Of a stretch of 32,016 nt of DNA, positions 8,451 through 15,479 are shown in pieces. How positions within the stretch are numbered: the first letter of the stretch is position 1; each line of letters starts with the position of its first letter. Under the pieces are notes generated by a model that ran no database searches, had not been told where the DNA came from, and worked only from the letters and a program-made list of their open reading frames with translations. The stretch comes from Eshraghiella sp045124255 (GTDB taxonomy: Bacteria; Bacillota; Clostridia; Lachnospirales; Lachnospiraceae), in NCBI GenBank assembly GCA_045124255.1, contig JBGVLM010000031.1:1-32016 (forward strand), given 5' to 3'. Both the position numbers and the translations under genes were made by a program.

Positions 8451-9650
8451 CTAAAAAGACATAAACGCAGGTACAATAATTATCACCAATACAATACAGA
8501 GCATTATTCCCATCGGAAGAAGCAGCTTTGTTCCTGCCTCCTCACCGGATTTTCTCGCAATTGCCTTTCTTTCAATAAATGCTTCTGTTGTCTCGGCTCT
8601 CAATGCTCCGATAAAATCATCTCCTCCTTTTCTTATATTCTGTGTCAGCAGACTGCCTAATTTTACATAACAGTGAATTTTACAGCTCCTTCCGAATGCT
8701 GCATATACATCTGCTTCGGATACTCCTGACGCAATCCTGTTTGACGCAGCAAGTATTTCATCATAAGCAGGCCTTTTCTGCGCTTTGGGCTTATTAAGTG
8801 TATTTCTGTAATCATTTGCAATCTTTGTAAAAGCTGACGCATTGCTCATTCCTGCACCGATTAACAGTGACAGCTTTGAAACAATTTCGGAATAATCCAT
8901 AGCAAGCTTTTGTTCACGTTCCTTTTCAAGCTTTCTTCCTGCTGCAAATTTCCTGTAATACAATAACATCAGCACTATCACGGTCAGAATAATAATTACC
9001 GGCAGTTTATTTTCTGCTTTCTCAGCAAAACTTATCTGCTTTCCATCAAGCTCATTCGGAAGAATAACATATTCGTCCTCTTCACTGTTTTCCTCAGCAA
9101 TCAAAGCATTAATCTTATTTGCCAAAAGCTCCTCCTTTGTATAGTCAGGAGGCATAATCACAACCGTCTGCTTATAGGACTGATACATGCCGTCATATTC
9201 AAACGTAATTGTTATTGTACATTCACTTCCCTCCGGAAGTGCATTTTCGTTCTTAACCTCTCCAAAGCAGTTTACCAAATCATAATTATCAGTAGTATAA
9301 TCCACATTAATTCCGTATTCCTCTATCTCCGATACGAAATTCAAATCCGTTCTGATATTGTCAAACGATGAATTCCCGCCCAACAGCTTTCCGGATACAA
9401 TTTCAAATGACATGTCAAAATATTTTTGCAGCTCGTCCAACGGTATTTTCTGAGGTTCAACTTGAATTTCCATATCAAATTCTTCATCATCCACTTTTAC
9501 TGACAATACATAATTATCTGTATTTTCACTATAAGATGGTCTTTTAAGCTGTTCTACCACATTATCATTTGAAGAATTAATTGCAAATACTACTGCCACA
9601 ATCACAATGCATGCTGCCGCAATTATCAGCACTTTCTTATTAATCTTCAT
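8451..9650 (-). CDS. tadC: TadC-like pilus platform protein with an extracytoplasmic N-domain
   Basis: About 399 residues. The C-terminal half (about 235-399) is a T2SSF-type domain: a cytoplasmic helical bundle (MDYSEIVSKLSLLIGAGMSN ..., RKGGDDFIGALRAETTEAF) ending in a last hydrophobic helix (PMGIMLCIVLVIIIVPAFM). Two more helices flank an extra domain: an N-terminal anchor (about 6-23) and a second at about 215-232. Between them lies a ~190-residue, acidic, beta-rich region, longer than in classical TadC. The ATG at 9650 is preceded by GGGTGA at 5 bases; a GTG at 9659 is an alternative. It follows tadB with a gap of a few bases. It should pair with TadB as the inner-membrane platform driven by CpaF. 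Confidence 0.82.
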   Translation of the reverse strand: MKINKKVLIIAAACIVIVAVVFAINSSNDNVVEQLKRPSYSENTDNYVLSVKVDDEEFDMEIQVEPQKIPLDELQKYFDMSFEIVSGKLLGGNSSFDNIRTDLNFVSEIEEYGINVDYTTDNYDLVNCFGEVKNENALPEGSECTITITFEYDGMYQSYKQTVVIMPPDYTKEELLANKINALIAEENSEEDEYVILPNELDGKQISFAEKAENKLPVIIILTVIVLMLLYYRKFAAGRKLEKEREQKLAMDYSEIVSKLSLLIGAGMSNASAFTKIANDYRNTLNKPKAQKRPAYDEILAASNRIASGVSEADVYAAFGRSCKIHCYVKLGSLLTQNIRKGGDDFIGALRAETTEAFIERKAIARKSGEEAGTKLLLPMGIMLCIVLVIIIVPAFMSF

Positions 9651-9662
9651 AAAATTCACCCG

Positions 9663-10448
9663 TTAAATCCTAATATCCACAATTTTTTCTGCAAGAATTC
9701 CTGCAAAAAGATATAATATTAAACAGACACTCATAAATACTATTCCAAAAATATTTCCATACACCTTCTCAAACATTTCCGGACTTGTAAGCCTCATATA
9801 TAAAATTATTCCTATCGGCACATAATTCATTATTGTCTGTTCAAGCTGCTTTGAACTGATAATCGTGCTTATTTCACGCTTCACATCAATTTTCTCACTG
9901 ATTGTTTCAGTTGTATTCTTTATTATCTGAATCAGATTTCCTCCGCTTCTCTTTGCATATTGAAGTATTTCAGCAAAATTACTGATTTCCTCCACCTGAC
10001 ATTTTTTTGCAAAGCTTCCAAACGCTTCCTCAATATTTACGTTCAGATTCAACTGATATACAATTCCCGCAAACCCTTTATACAGCTCTGTTTTTCTTCC
10101 ATAAAGAAGTGCAATCTCTCCGAGTGCTTCCCTGAAACTGTTCTCAATTGAATACCCTGCCGTTAATGCTGACACAACTGCCTGCATGCCGTCCTTGAAT
10201 TCCGCAGCTACTCTCTCCTGTCGCTTCCTTTCATATCTGCGTTTTCCGTTTTTTACATAATAGATTATATATGGCACATAAATAAGCCCTGCCGCACAGC
10301 AGTCATAGAACAGATATCCTAAAACCATCAGAATTACCACCGCTTCAGCAACAAACCTTACAATCAATGCCTGCTGCAAATAATTTGTCTTTATTGCAGA
10401 TAACATTTCCTGTGGCTTTAAGCCTTCCTTTAATCCCATTGTTCTCAT
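9663..10448 (-). CDS. tadB: TadB-like pilus platform protein
   Basis: About 261 residues with the T2SSF fold: two hydrophobic helices early (about 30-60), a cytoplasmic helical bundle (AEFKDGMQAVVSALTAGYSI, then the glycine in KRSGGNLIQIIK), and two helices at the C-terminus. The motif MQAVVSALTAGYSIENSF is the usual start of the bundle in TadB/TadC. It should form the membrane platform with the next gene. The start is uncertain: the frame opens from a TTG at 10472 that overlaps cpaF by 128 bases. I prefer the ATG at 10448, which has GAGG nine bases upstream; an ATG at 10439 is also possible. The overlap with cpaF implies coupled translation. Confidence 0.85.
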   Translation of the reverse strand: MRTMGLKEGLKPQEMLSAIKTNYLQQALIVRFVAEAVVILMVLGYLFYDCCAAGLIYVPYIIYYVKNGKRRYERKRQERVAAEFKDGMQAVVSALTAGYSIENSFREALGEIALLYGRKTELYKGFAGIVYQLNLNVNIEEAFGSFAKKCQVEEISNFAEILQYAKRSGGNLIQIIKNTTETISEKIDVKREISTIISSKQLEQTIMNYVPIGIILYMRLTSPEMFEKVYGNIFGIVFMSVCLILYLFAGILAEKIVDIRI

Positions 10449-11573
10449 CAATACCATCCTCAACAAATTCAAACAGCCTGTTAAGCACTATTTCACCGTC
10501 AACAATACCTTTAACCTCACTGATACTAAGTACCCGCCGGCTTCTGTCCCTAAGTCTCCCCAGGTGAACCACTATATCAATTGCAGAAGCAATCTGACCC
10601 CTTATTGCCGATATCGGCATATCCATTCCCATAAGCACCATTGTCTCCAATCGAAGCATCATATCCTCTGCTCCGTTTGCGTGTCCCGTAGACAAAGAAC
10701 CGTCATGCCCTGTATTCATGGCACTTAACATATCAATGGCCTCACTGCCCCTGACCTCTCCTACAACAATCCTGTCAGGTCTCATTCGGAGTGCGGATTT
10801 AATTAAATCCCTGATTGTTATCTCATTCCTGCCTTCGATATTCGCCTTACGTGCTTCCAGCCTTACCAGATTATCCACGGATTTCAGCTTGAGCTCTGCT
10901 GAATCCTCAATCGTAATAACCCGCTCATGTGACGGAATATAGTTTGACAGTGCATTTAAAAATGTTGTCTTACCTGAGCCCGTTCCTCCACTGATAAAAA
11001 TATTGTAACCTGCAATTACCAGATTTCTTAAAAATCCGCCGCCTCTGCACTAACTGACCCAAGTTCAATCATCCTTTCCATTGACAACGGAGTCTCATAG
11101 AACTTCCTTATCGTGATTATAGGTCCGTTTATTGCAACCGGATTCATAACAATATTTACTCTCGAACCATTAGGCAGTCGTGTATCGGATATCGGAATGG
11201 CTTCATTAACAATCTTATTGGACATTCCGGCAATTCTTTGGACAATATCCAGAAGGCGTTCTTTATTCTCAAAATGCCTGTCCCATTTACTTATCCTTCC
11301 GCCTCGCTCAATGAAAATTTTATCCCAGCCATTTACCATTATTTCTGTAATACTGTCATCATCAATAAGCTCCTGCAAAATATCAAGCCTTTTAATATCA
11401 TTAAACAGCAGCCTCCTGTATTCAACCTTCTGTGACGCTGTAAGTGATATCTGCTTATCAATGCTTAAATATACCTTATCAATTGTCTGTAATATTTCTT
11501 CCTCACTCATATCTCTGGAAGAATCCAATTCCTCCATAACCCTTTGCTTAAGCTTCTTTAAAATCTCATCCAC
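10345..11573 (-). CDS. cpaF: CpaF/TadA pilus assembly ATPase, apparent -1 frameshift
   Basis: The secretion ATPase that powers Tad pilus assembly, split by one base. Frame 1 runs from a GTG at 11573 (GGAGG nine bases upstream, overlapping the tadZ stop by 8 bases) to a TAA at 11028-11030: DSITEIMVNG, PNGSRVNIVMNP. At the T5 run at 11030-11034 the frame must shift by -1; the other frame then continues ...LRNLVIAGYNIFISGG and carries Walker A GGTGSGKTT, the Walker B region MRPDRIVVGEVRG, and STGHANGAEDM (His-box). Joined, the product is 409 residues, normal for the family, and no residue is missing. Neither piece alone is a functional ATPase: the first lacks Walker A and the second lacks the N-domain. 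The downstream frame has no usable start before Walker A. Whether this is a sequencing error, a recent mutation or programmed frameshifting is open. Confidence 0.85.
11028..11040 (-). other. homopolymer slip site in cpaF
   Basis: The minus strand reads GCGGATTTTTAAG: in the upstream frame GAT-TTT-TAA. One extra T would restore the continuous cpaF frame. The geometry also suits ribosomal -1 slippage, since the TTT codon can re-pair one base back and the following codon is a stop. I see no obvious strong downstream stem, but only inspected by eye. Confidence 0.7.
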
Positions 11574-12552
11574 AGGCCTTACCCTCCATGATTCTTTCTG
11601 CAAGCACACCATTTTGAGGACGGTTAAGGTATTCCAATGAAATTTCCTTATTCAGACATTGTTCATCAAACGGAATTGACAGCTTTTCAATTCTGCTCAA
11701 AAGTTCACTTCTTCCTGATACAGCAAGATAGTTTTCCATTTCCCGTACCTTCTGAAGTCCTACATAATCCTGCGGCAGCGGCATAAAAATTCTGTCGCAT
11801 ATCTCCATAAGTCTCCACGGCCGGCTGTATACCGTTCCTATATCAATCCATATAAAATCATAAACTCCGGACTCAACTATCAGATTCAGAAAATCCAGAA
11901 ACTCCTTCTCCTGAAGTTCTGAAATATCCTCTGCACAGGTCACCGGATAGAAATAATCCATTCCCTGAAGCTGACCCGTGCAGGATATTATTTTGCCGGA
12001 CGCAGCTCTTTTGCCTGCCTTGAATTGATACAATGCTTCCGATAATCCGCCCTCCCTGTCAGACAGAATATTTCCAAGTCCTGAGAACTGCTCCAAATTA
12101 AGATACAGAGACCTCCCCTTACGTGAGAACCACAATGCAAGCATTAGTGTCAATGTTGTCTTGAAGCATTTACCTGCCGGAGAATATATGCAGTTGAGCA
12201 TGCTCTTCTTATTAGTGGTATTTCTGATTACATCAAGCCCCGGCATATAGGACATAACCTCTTTAACCAGATGGTCTGCCGACTGATATGGATTTACACA
12301 ATTTCCGTCAATATTCTCATCCGTAAGATATACAACAATACGGGCGTTAACACTTTGCAGCAGTTCATCGCCGACATTATCAGCAAGCATTAACAATTCA
12401 ATTTCGTATTTGTCCATATCCCTTAACAGGGCATTTTCGGATGTGTATACTGCGACCTGCCCCGGCATTAAATGTCTTCTGTTAATATAATCCGCCAGCC
12501 GCACTGCATACTGCTCCGACTTATCAAAAATACAATAAAGCCTCTCCTTCAT
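11566..12552 (-). CDS. tadZ: TadZ/CpaE-like ATPase-fold localisation protein
   Basis: 328 residues, cytosolic. The N-terminal ~110 residues look receiver-like (MKERLYCIFD ... ELLMLADNV ... IVVYLTDE), as in CpaE/TadZ. The rest has a MinD/ParA-like fold: SPAGKCFKTTLTL at about residue 124, LYLNLEQFSGLGNIL at about 148, and a Walker-B-like strand FIWIDIGT at about 235. The P-loop is degenerate compared with KGGxGKTT: the signature lysine and two glycines are replaced, leaving only KTT. TadZ proteins place the pilus machine in the cell. It overlaps the upstream peptidase by 4 bases (ATGA) and the cpaF start by 8. ATP hydrolysis may be weak or absent. Confidence 0.8.
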   Translation of the reverse strand: MKERLYCIFDKSEQYAVRLADYINRRHLMPGQVAVYTSENALLRDMDKYEIELLMLADNVGDELLQSVNARIVVYLTDENIDGNCVNPYQSADHLVKEVMSYMPGLDVIRNTTNKKSMLNCIYSPAGKCFKTTLTLMLALWFSRKGRSLYLNLEQFSGLGNILSDREGGLSEALYQFKAGKRAASGKIISCTGQLQGMDYFYPVTCAEDISELQEKEFLDFLNLIVESGVYDFIWIDIGTVYSRPWRLMEICDRIFMPLPQDYVGLQKVREMENYLAVSGRSELLSRIEKLSIPFDEQCLNKEISLEYLNRPQNGVLAERIMEGKACG

Positions 12553-13028
12553 AAAACTCCTCCCTTGGAAAACAGCATTAATAAATAACTTAACAAAATG
12601 GGACCCGTGAATTTGATTGTGACTCTTTTCTTTCCCTTTATACCCTTTGAAATCCGCTCGGACAATTCCATTAATAATTTAATACCTCCGCAGAATGCAC
12701 CGGTAAACAAAACAAGAATTACAAATTTCATACTGTCAATAAGGGACAAAAAAGATACCAGCAGGCATAATAATTTAACATCGCCTGCACCAATTCCACC
12801 AATAAGATAAATAACAAAAAGAAATATTCCAACAGAAACAACGGATAATAATGAACTTACAATTCCATTCATTCCATTTTTCAATACAGTATATACCAGC
12901 CAGAATATGAATCCTGATATAACTATAAGATTAGGAATTCTTCCCTGATACAAGTCAAAAACAAAAGAAACACAAATAATTACTCCCAGAACTATGCTTA
13001 CTATCCTTACCACCTCCGCAACCGGCAT
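12549..13028 (-). CDS. tadV: A24 prepilin peptidase, TadV/CpaA type (operon head)
   Basis: About 159 residues, several hydrophobic helices. The two catalytic aspartates are D25 (FDLYQGRIPN, the expected D..xxRIPN context) and D83 (GGIGAGDVKL, the GxGD motif). The family cleaves the short leader of Flp and TadE-like subunits at the cytoplasmic face. The start is uncertain: I use the ATG at 13028, directly before the first helix, although its Shine-Dalgarno site is weak. The frame stays open to a TTG at 13109, but those bases carry a good -35 element and the start would lie upstream of the likely transcript. First gene of the Tad operon. Confidence 0.85.
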   Translation of the reverse strand: MPVAEVVRIVSIVLGVIICVSFVFDLYQGRIPNLIVISGFIFWLVYTVLKNGMNGIVSSLLSVVSVGIFLFVIYLIGGIGAGDVKLLCLLVSFLSLIDSMKFVILVLFTGAFCGGIKLLMELSERISKGIKGKKRVTIKFTGPILLSYLLMLFSKGGVL

Positions 13029-13040
13029 AGGCTTGGGAAA

Positions 13041-13073
13041 TCTGAATTCAGAAACACAAAAGACCTTTTGTGT
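13041..13073 (-). promoter_or_regulatory. two adjacent palindromes at the Tad operon transcript start
   Basis: A perfect 12-bp palindrome TCTGAATTCAGA (13041-13052) lies one base from a 20-bp dyad (13054-13073; 9-bp arms around 2 bases). Both are just downstream of the -10 element, between promoter and first start codon. They could be an operator pair, or the dyad could form a 5' hairpin on the mRNA. Confidence 0.5.
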
Positions 13074-13080
13074 AGACTCA

Positions 13081-13109
13081 ACGATAATCCAATTTTTCCG
13101 GCATGTCAA
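13081..13109 (-). promoter_or_regulatory. sigma-A promoter of the Tad operon
   Basis: TTGACA (13104-13109, perfect -35), 17-base spacer, TATCGT (13081-13086, 4 of 6). This puts transcription start near 13074, about 46 bases before the chosen ATG of the first peptidase gene. Confidence 0.6.
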
Positions 13110-13155
13110 TGCTTTTATTGATTAATTTTTGAAACTCTTTTTTCTGACACATTTT

Positions 13156-13184
13156 TTTAGATTTTTGGAATAAATTTGTATATA
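13156..13184 (+). promoter_or_regulatory. possible promoter of the YaaL-family gene
   Basis: TTTAGA (13156-13161), 17-base spacer, TATATA (13179-13184), about 48 bases before the chosen start. The surrounding DNA is very T-rich, so chance matches are likely. Confidence 0.35.
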
Positions 13185-13231
13185 TAAGCTCTATTTTGCC
13201 CATACTTCCAACATCACGAAAGGATATGATT

Positions 13232-13477
13232 GTGTTTATGAAGAAAAAGAAAGAATTTGTTACCTACGAAGAGAAATATCTTGTGTCCGAGCTTCTTCAG
13301 ACACGTAATGCACTTGCTGCTGCATATTCAAATTTTGAGAACGTAACGGACCCCGACTTAATTGATTCGTGCATATATCAGGTTAACTCAGTTCAAAAAA
13401 GATATAAATTTCTGCTTGAACGTGCAAAAGAGGCAAATATCGCTGTATTTTGCGAAATTGCCCCAAATGAGTTCTGA
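13232..13477 (+). CDS. YaaL-family (DUF2508) small protein
   Basis: About 81 residues, helical and charged, no membrane segment. MKKKKEFVTYEEKYLVSELL, then DPDLIDSCIYQVNSVQKRYKFLL, fits the DUF2508/YaaL family (B. subtilis yaaL lies beside bofA; no bofA is here). Function is unknown in the family. Start choice: AAAGGA at 13219-13224 is 7 bases from the GTG at 13232, 13 from the ATG at 13238, and only 1 from an ATG at 13226. I take the GTG; the ATG at 13238 is the next best. It diverges from the Tad operon and shares a terminator region with fliS. Confidence 0.75.
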   Translation: MFMKKKKEFVTYEEKYLVSELLQTRNALAAAYSNFENVTDPDLIDSCIYQVNSVQKRYKFLLERAKEANIAVFCEIAPNEF

Positions 13478-13504
13478 TTTACCATATACCTCACAAATAC
13501 GCAC

Positions 13505-13535
13505 AAAAGCACCGGATACATAATGTACCCGGTGC
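13505..13535 (-). terminator. terminator between fliS and the YaaL-family gene
   Basis: GCACCGG (13509-13515) pairs with CCGGTGC (13529-13535) around an inner TACAT/ATGTA stem. On the minus strand it is followed by TTTT, ending the fliS transcript; on the plus strand T5 follows 10 bases later, so it may serve both convergent genes. Confidence 0.75.
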
Positions 13536-13549
13536 CCTATAGTGTGTTT

Positions 13550-14023
13550 TTAAACCTTGTAACCTCTGTTAATATTGGAATATACTTCTTCATTAAGTGA
13601 TGATTTGGAATAGGTAAGTCCTGCGTATACCTGCTGAATGTTCTGCATAAGAGGCTCTGAACCATCACTTTCACCAACTGCTGCAAAAGCATCTTTAAGC
13701 TTTATAAGCATCTCTCTTACTCTGCGCAGCTCATCTGTTTCCCTGCGAATATCTGCCCTGACAAATACCGAAATCATAAATGAATATAAGCTCCTTAATT
13801 TATAAGAAATCTCATATTTCATATTAAGGACACAAGCCAGCTCATTGACCACGGATTTGGCACGCTTTATATTTCTGCAATACTCTTCAACGTTATCCGC
13901 TTCAAACTCTTTTATTCCGTCATCTATATATTTTACTGCTAACTCGTACATAATAACTATCAGTCCTGTACGGTTTGCCTGGGATATTTTTACTCCAAAA
14001 TCATTTATTTCCTGTTTGGTCAC
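13550..14023 (-). CDS. fliS: FliS-like flagellin export chaperone
   Basis: 157 residues, all helical. TGLIVIMYELAVKYIDDGIKEF near residue 20 is the FliS signature region (in the family LxxMLYDGAxxxLxxA), followed by a second helix pair (LRSLYSFMISVFVRADI) and a C-terminal amphipathic stretch. FliS binds the C-terminal region of flagellin and keeps it unfolded for export. Position 12 bases after flagellin in the same direction supports this. The start is a GTG at 14023 with GGAGG seven bases upstream. Somewhat longer than typical FliS (about 125-135 residues) because of a C-terminal extension. Confidence 0.87.
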   Translation of the reverse strand: MTKQEINDFGVKISQANRTGLIVIMYELAVKYIDDGIKEFEADNVEEYCRNIKRAKSVVNELACVLNMKYEISYKLRSLYSFMISVFVRADIRRETDELRRVREMLIKLKDAFAAVGESDGSEPLMQNIQQVYAGLTYSKSSLNEEVYSNINRGYKV

Positions 14024-14034
14024 TTATATTCCTC

Positions 14035-15405
14035 CTACTGTAAAAGCTGAAGAATGCTCTGTGGTCTTTCATTAGCCTGTGCAAGAACCGATGTGGCTGC
14101 CTGGGATATAACGCTCTCTGCTGTAAAGGTTGTCATCTCTGCTGCCATATCGCAGTCCTCAATTCTTGAAAGTGCTGAGGTAATATTTTCATTATATGAA
14201 TTCAGACTGTCAACTGAATTCTCAAGTCTGTTCTGGTATGCACCAAGCATTGAACGAACTGATGAAACCTGTGAAATAGCCTCATCAACCTTGCCTATTG
14301 CAATCGCTGCTCCGTCAGGTGTTGTAACTACCAATGCATCAATTCCGAGAGTATGCGAATTAACCTTAGGAATATCAATTTTTAACTGCTGTCCCTCGTT
14401 AGCACCTACCTGAATGTCCATAATTCCCATTTCAGTTACCTTTAATGTACAGTCAGCAATTGTTGTATCGCCCGAAACCTCGAATACCATTTCAAAATCA
14501 TTTACATCCTCTACGGTTATTACACCGCCCTTGGCAGTTGCAATCGCAGTTGATGAGAAGCCGTCGCCCAATGTAACTGTACAGTCCTCTCCTGCCGCTA
14601 CTGATTCAAGAGGCATTCCGAATTTCGCAGCAAGTGCTGAATTATTGAACTTAATGCTGATTTCTTCTTCACTTCCGTAAAGCTCATTCATAATCTGGAA
14701 GGTTCCTGTACCGGTAGATTCAACTGTTGCTCCGGCAACGTTACACATTTCAACTATATTCTGATATACAGTATCAAAATCCTCGCCTTCATTAACAGAT
14801 ATACTTGCTCCGTTAATAAGGATACTGCCTGCCTCACCTGCTGATATTGTTCCTGTAAATTCATTAACAGTAACACTTGCTCTGGTTGCCGGTGTATCTA
14901 CTGAAAAGCTGTATTCTCCCGAAACAATTGAAGAAGACATATCAACCATATAAACATCATTAACATTTGCGTAAGCTCTTCTGCTTAATGTTCCGTCCAA
15001 AAGAGGCATTGTGTTGTATTCCGTATCGGTTGAAATTCTGTCAATCTCCGTAACGAGCTGGTTAATCTCATCCTGAATCGCAACCTTATCCTCCGTACAA
15101 TATGTATCGTCTGCCGCCTGGACTGAAAGCTCTCTGATTCTCTGAAGCATGGATTCCATCTCTGAAAGAGCGGATTCTGCTGTCTGTACTACTGAAATTC
15201 CATCAGAAGCATTTCTGTTGGCCTGCTCCAATGCTTTAATCTGTGTATGCATTTTCTTGGAAATAGCCATTCCTGCCGCGTCATCTTCTGCATTATTTAT
15301 TCTGAGACCTGAAGATAATCTCTCAATAGCTCTGTCAAGAGCACTCTCTGTCTTTCCTAACTGTGTCTGTGCAACCATTGCTGATATGTTACAATTAACT
15401 CTCAT
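14035..15405 (-). CDS. fliC: flagellin (filament subunit)
   Basis: 456 residues with conserved ends. The N-terminal D0/D1 segment reads from MRVNCNISAM through LSSGLRINNAEDDAAGMAIS to the QRIRELSVQAADD region. The C-terminal D1/D0 part has ISQVSSVRSMLGAYQNRLEN, ALSRIEDCDMAAEM and ends QRPQ-like with ANERPQSILQLLQ. Between about residues 165 and 370 lies a variable surface domain rich in Thr/Ser/Gly/Asp. Polymerised outside the cell into the filament. The ATG follows its own sigma-28-type promoter, and FliS follows directly. The start is preceded by GTGGTGA-like bases. The internal cysteine (IEDCDMA) in the conserved C-domain is uncommon but not disabling. Confidence 0.96.
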   Translation of the reverse strand: MRVNCNISAMVAQTQLGKTESALDRAIERLSSGLRINNAEDDAAGMAISKKMHTQIKALEQANRNASDGISVVQTAESALSEMESMLQRIRELSVQAADDTYCTEDKVAIQDEINQLVTEIDRISTDTEYNTMPLLDGTLSRRAYANVNDVYMVDMSSSIVSGEYSFSVDTPATRASVTVNEFTGTISAGEAGSILINGASISVNEGEDFDTVYQNIVEMCNVAGATVESTGTGTFQIMNELYGSEEEISIKFNNSALAAKFGMPLESVAAGEDCTVTLGDGFSSTAIATAKGGVITVEDVNDFEMVFEVSGDTTIADCTLKVTEMGIMDIQVGANEGQQLKIDIPKVNSHTLGIDALVVTTPDGAAIAIGKVDEAISQVSSVRSMLGAYQNRLENSVDSLNSYNENITSALSRIEDCDMAAEMTTFTAESVISQAATSVLAQANERPQSILQLLQ

Positions 15406-15452
15406 TTAAATTCACCACTTTCTGTATTTTCACCTGAATAAATCTGTTAATT

Positions 15453-15479
15453 ATATCGGCATAATGCGCTCATTAATTA
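15453..15479 (-). promoter_or_regulatory. sigma-28 (FliA/SigD) promoter of flagellin
   Basis: TAAT (15476-15479), 15-base spacer, GCCGATAT (15453-15460), against consensus TAAA-N15-GCCGATAA. It is about 48 bases before the flagellin ATG, and the -35 overlaps the end of the upstream gene. Confidence 0.85.

Noticed and set aside
10345..11612. Two separate genes instead of one split cpaF
   Set aside because: The pieces abut at a single base and together form exactly one complete CpaF; the second lacks a start before its Walker A.
11113..11640. Long plus-strand open frame opposite cpaF
   Set aside because: It lies antisense to well-conserved cpaF/tadZ coding sequence, has serine/isoleucine-rich low-complexity content and no ribosome binding site.
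14054..14680. Open frames on the plus strand opposite flagellin
   Set aside because: They are the mirror image of conserved flagellin codons and have no start signals.
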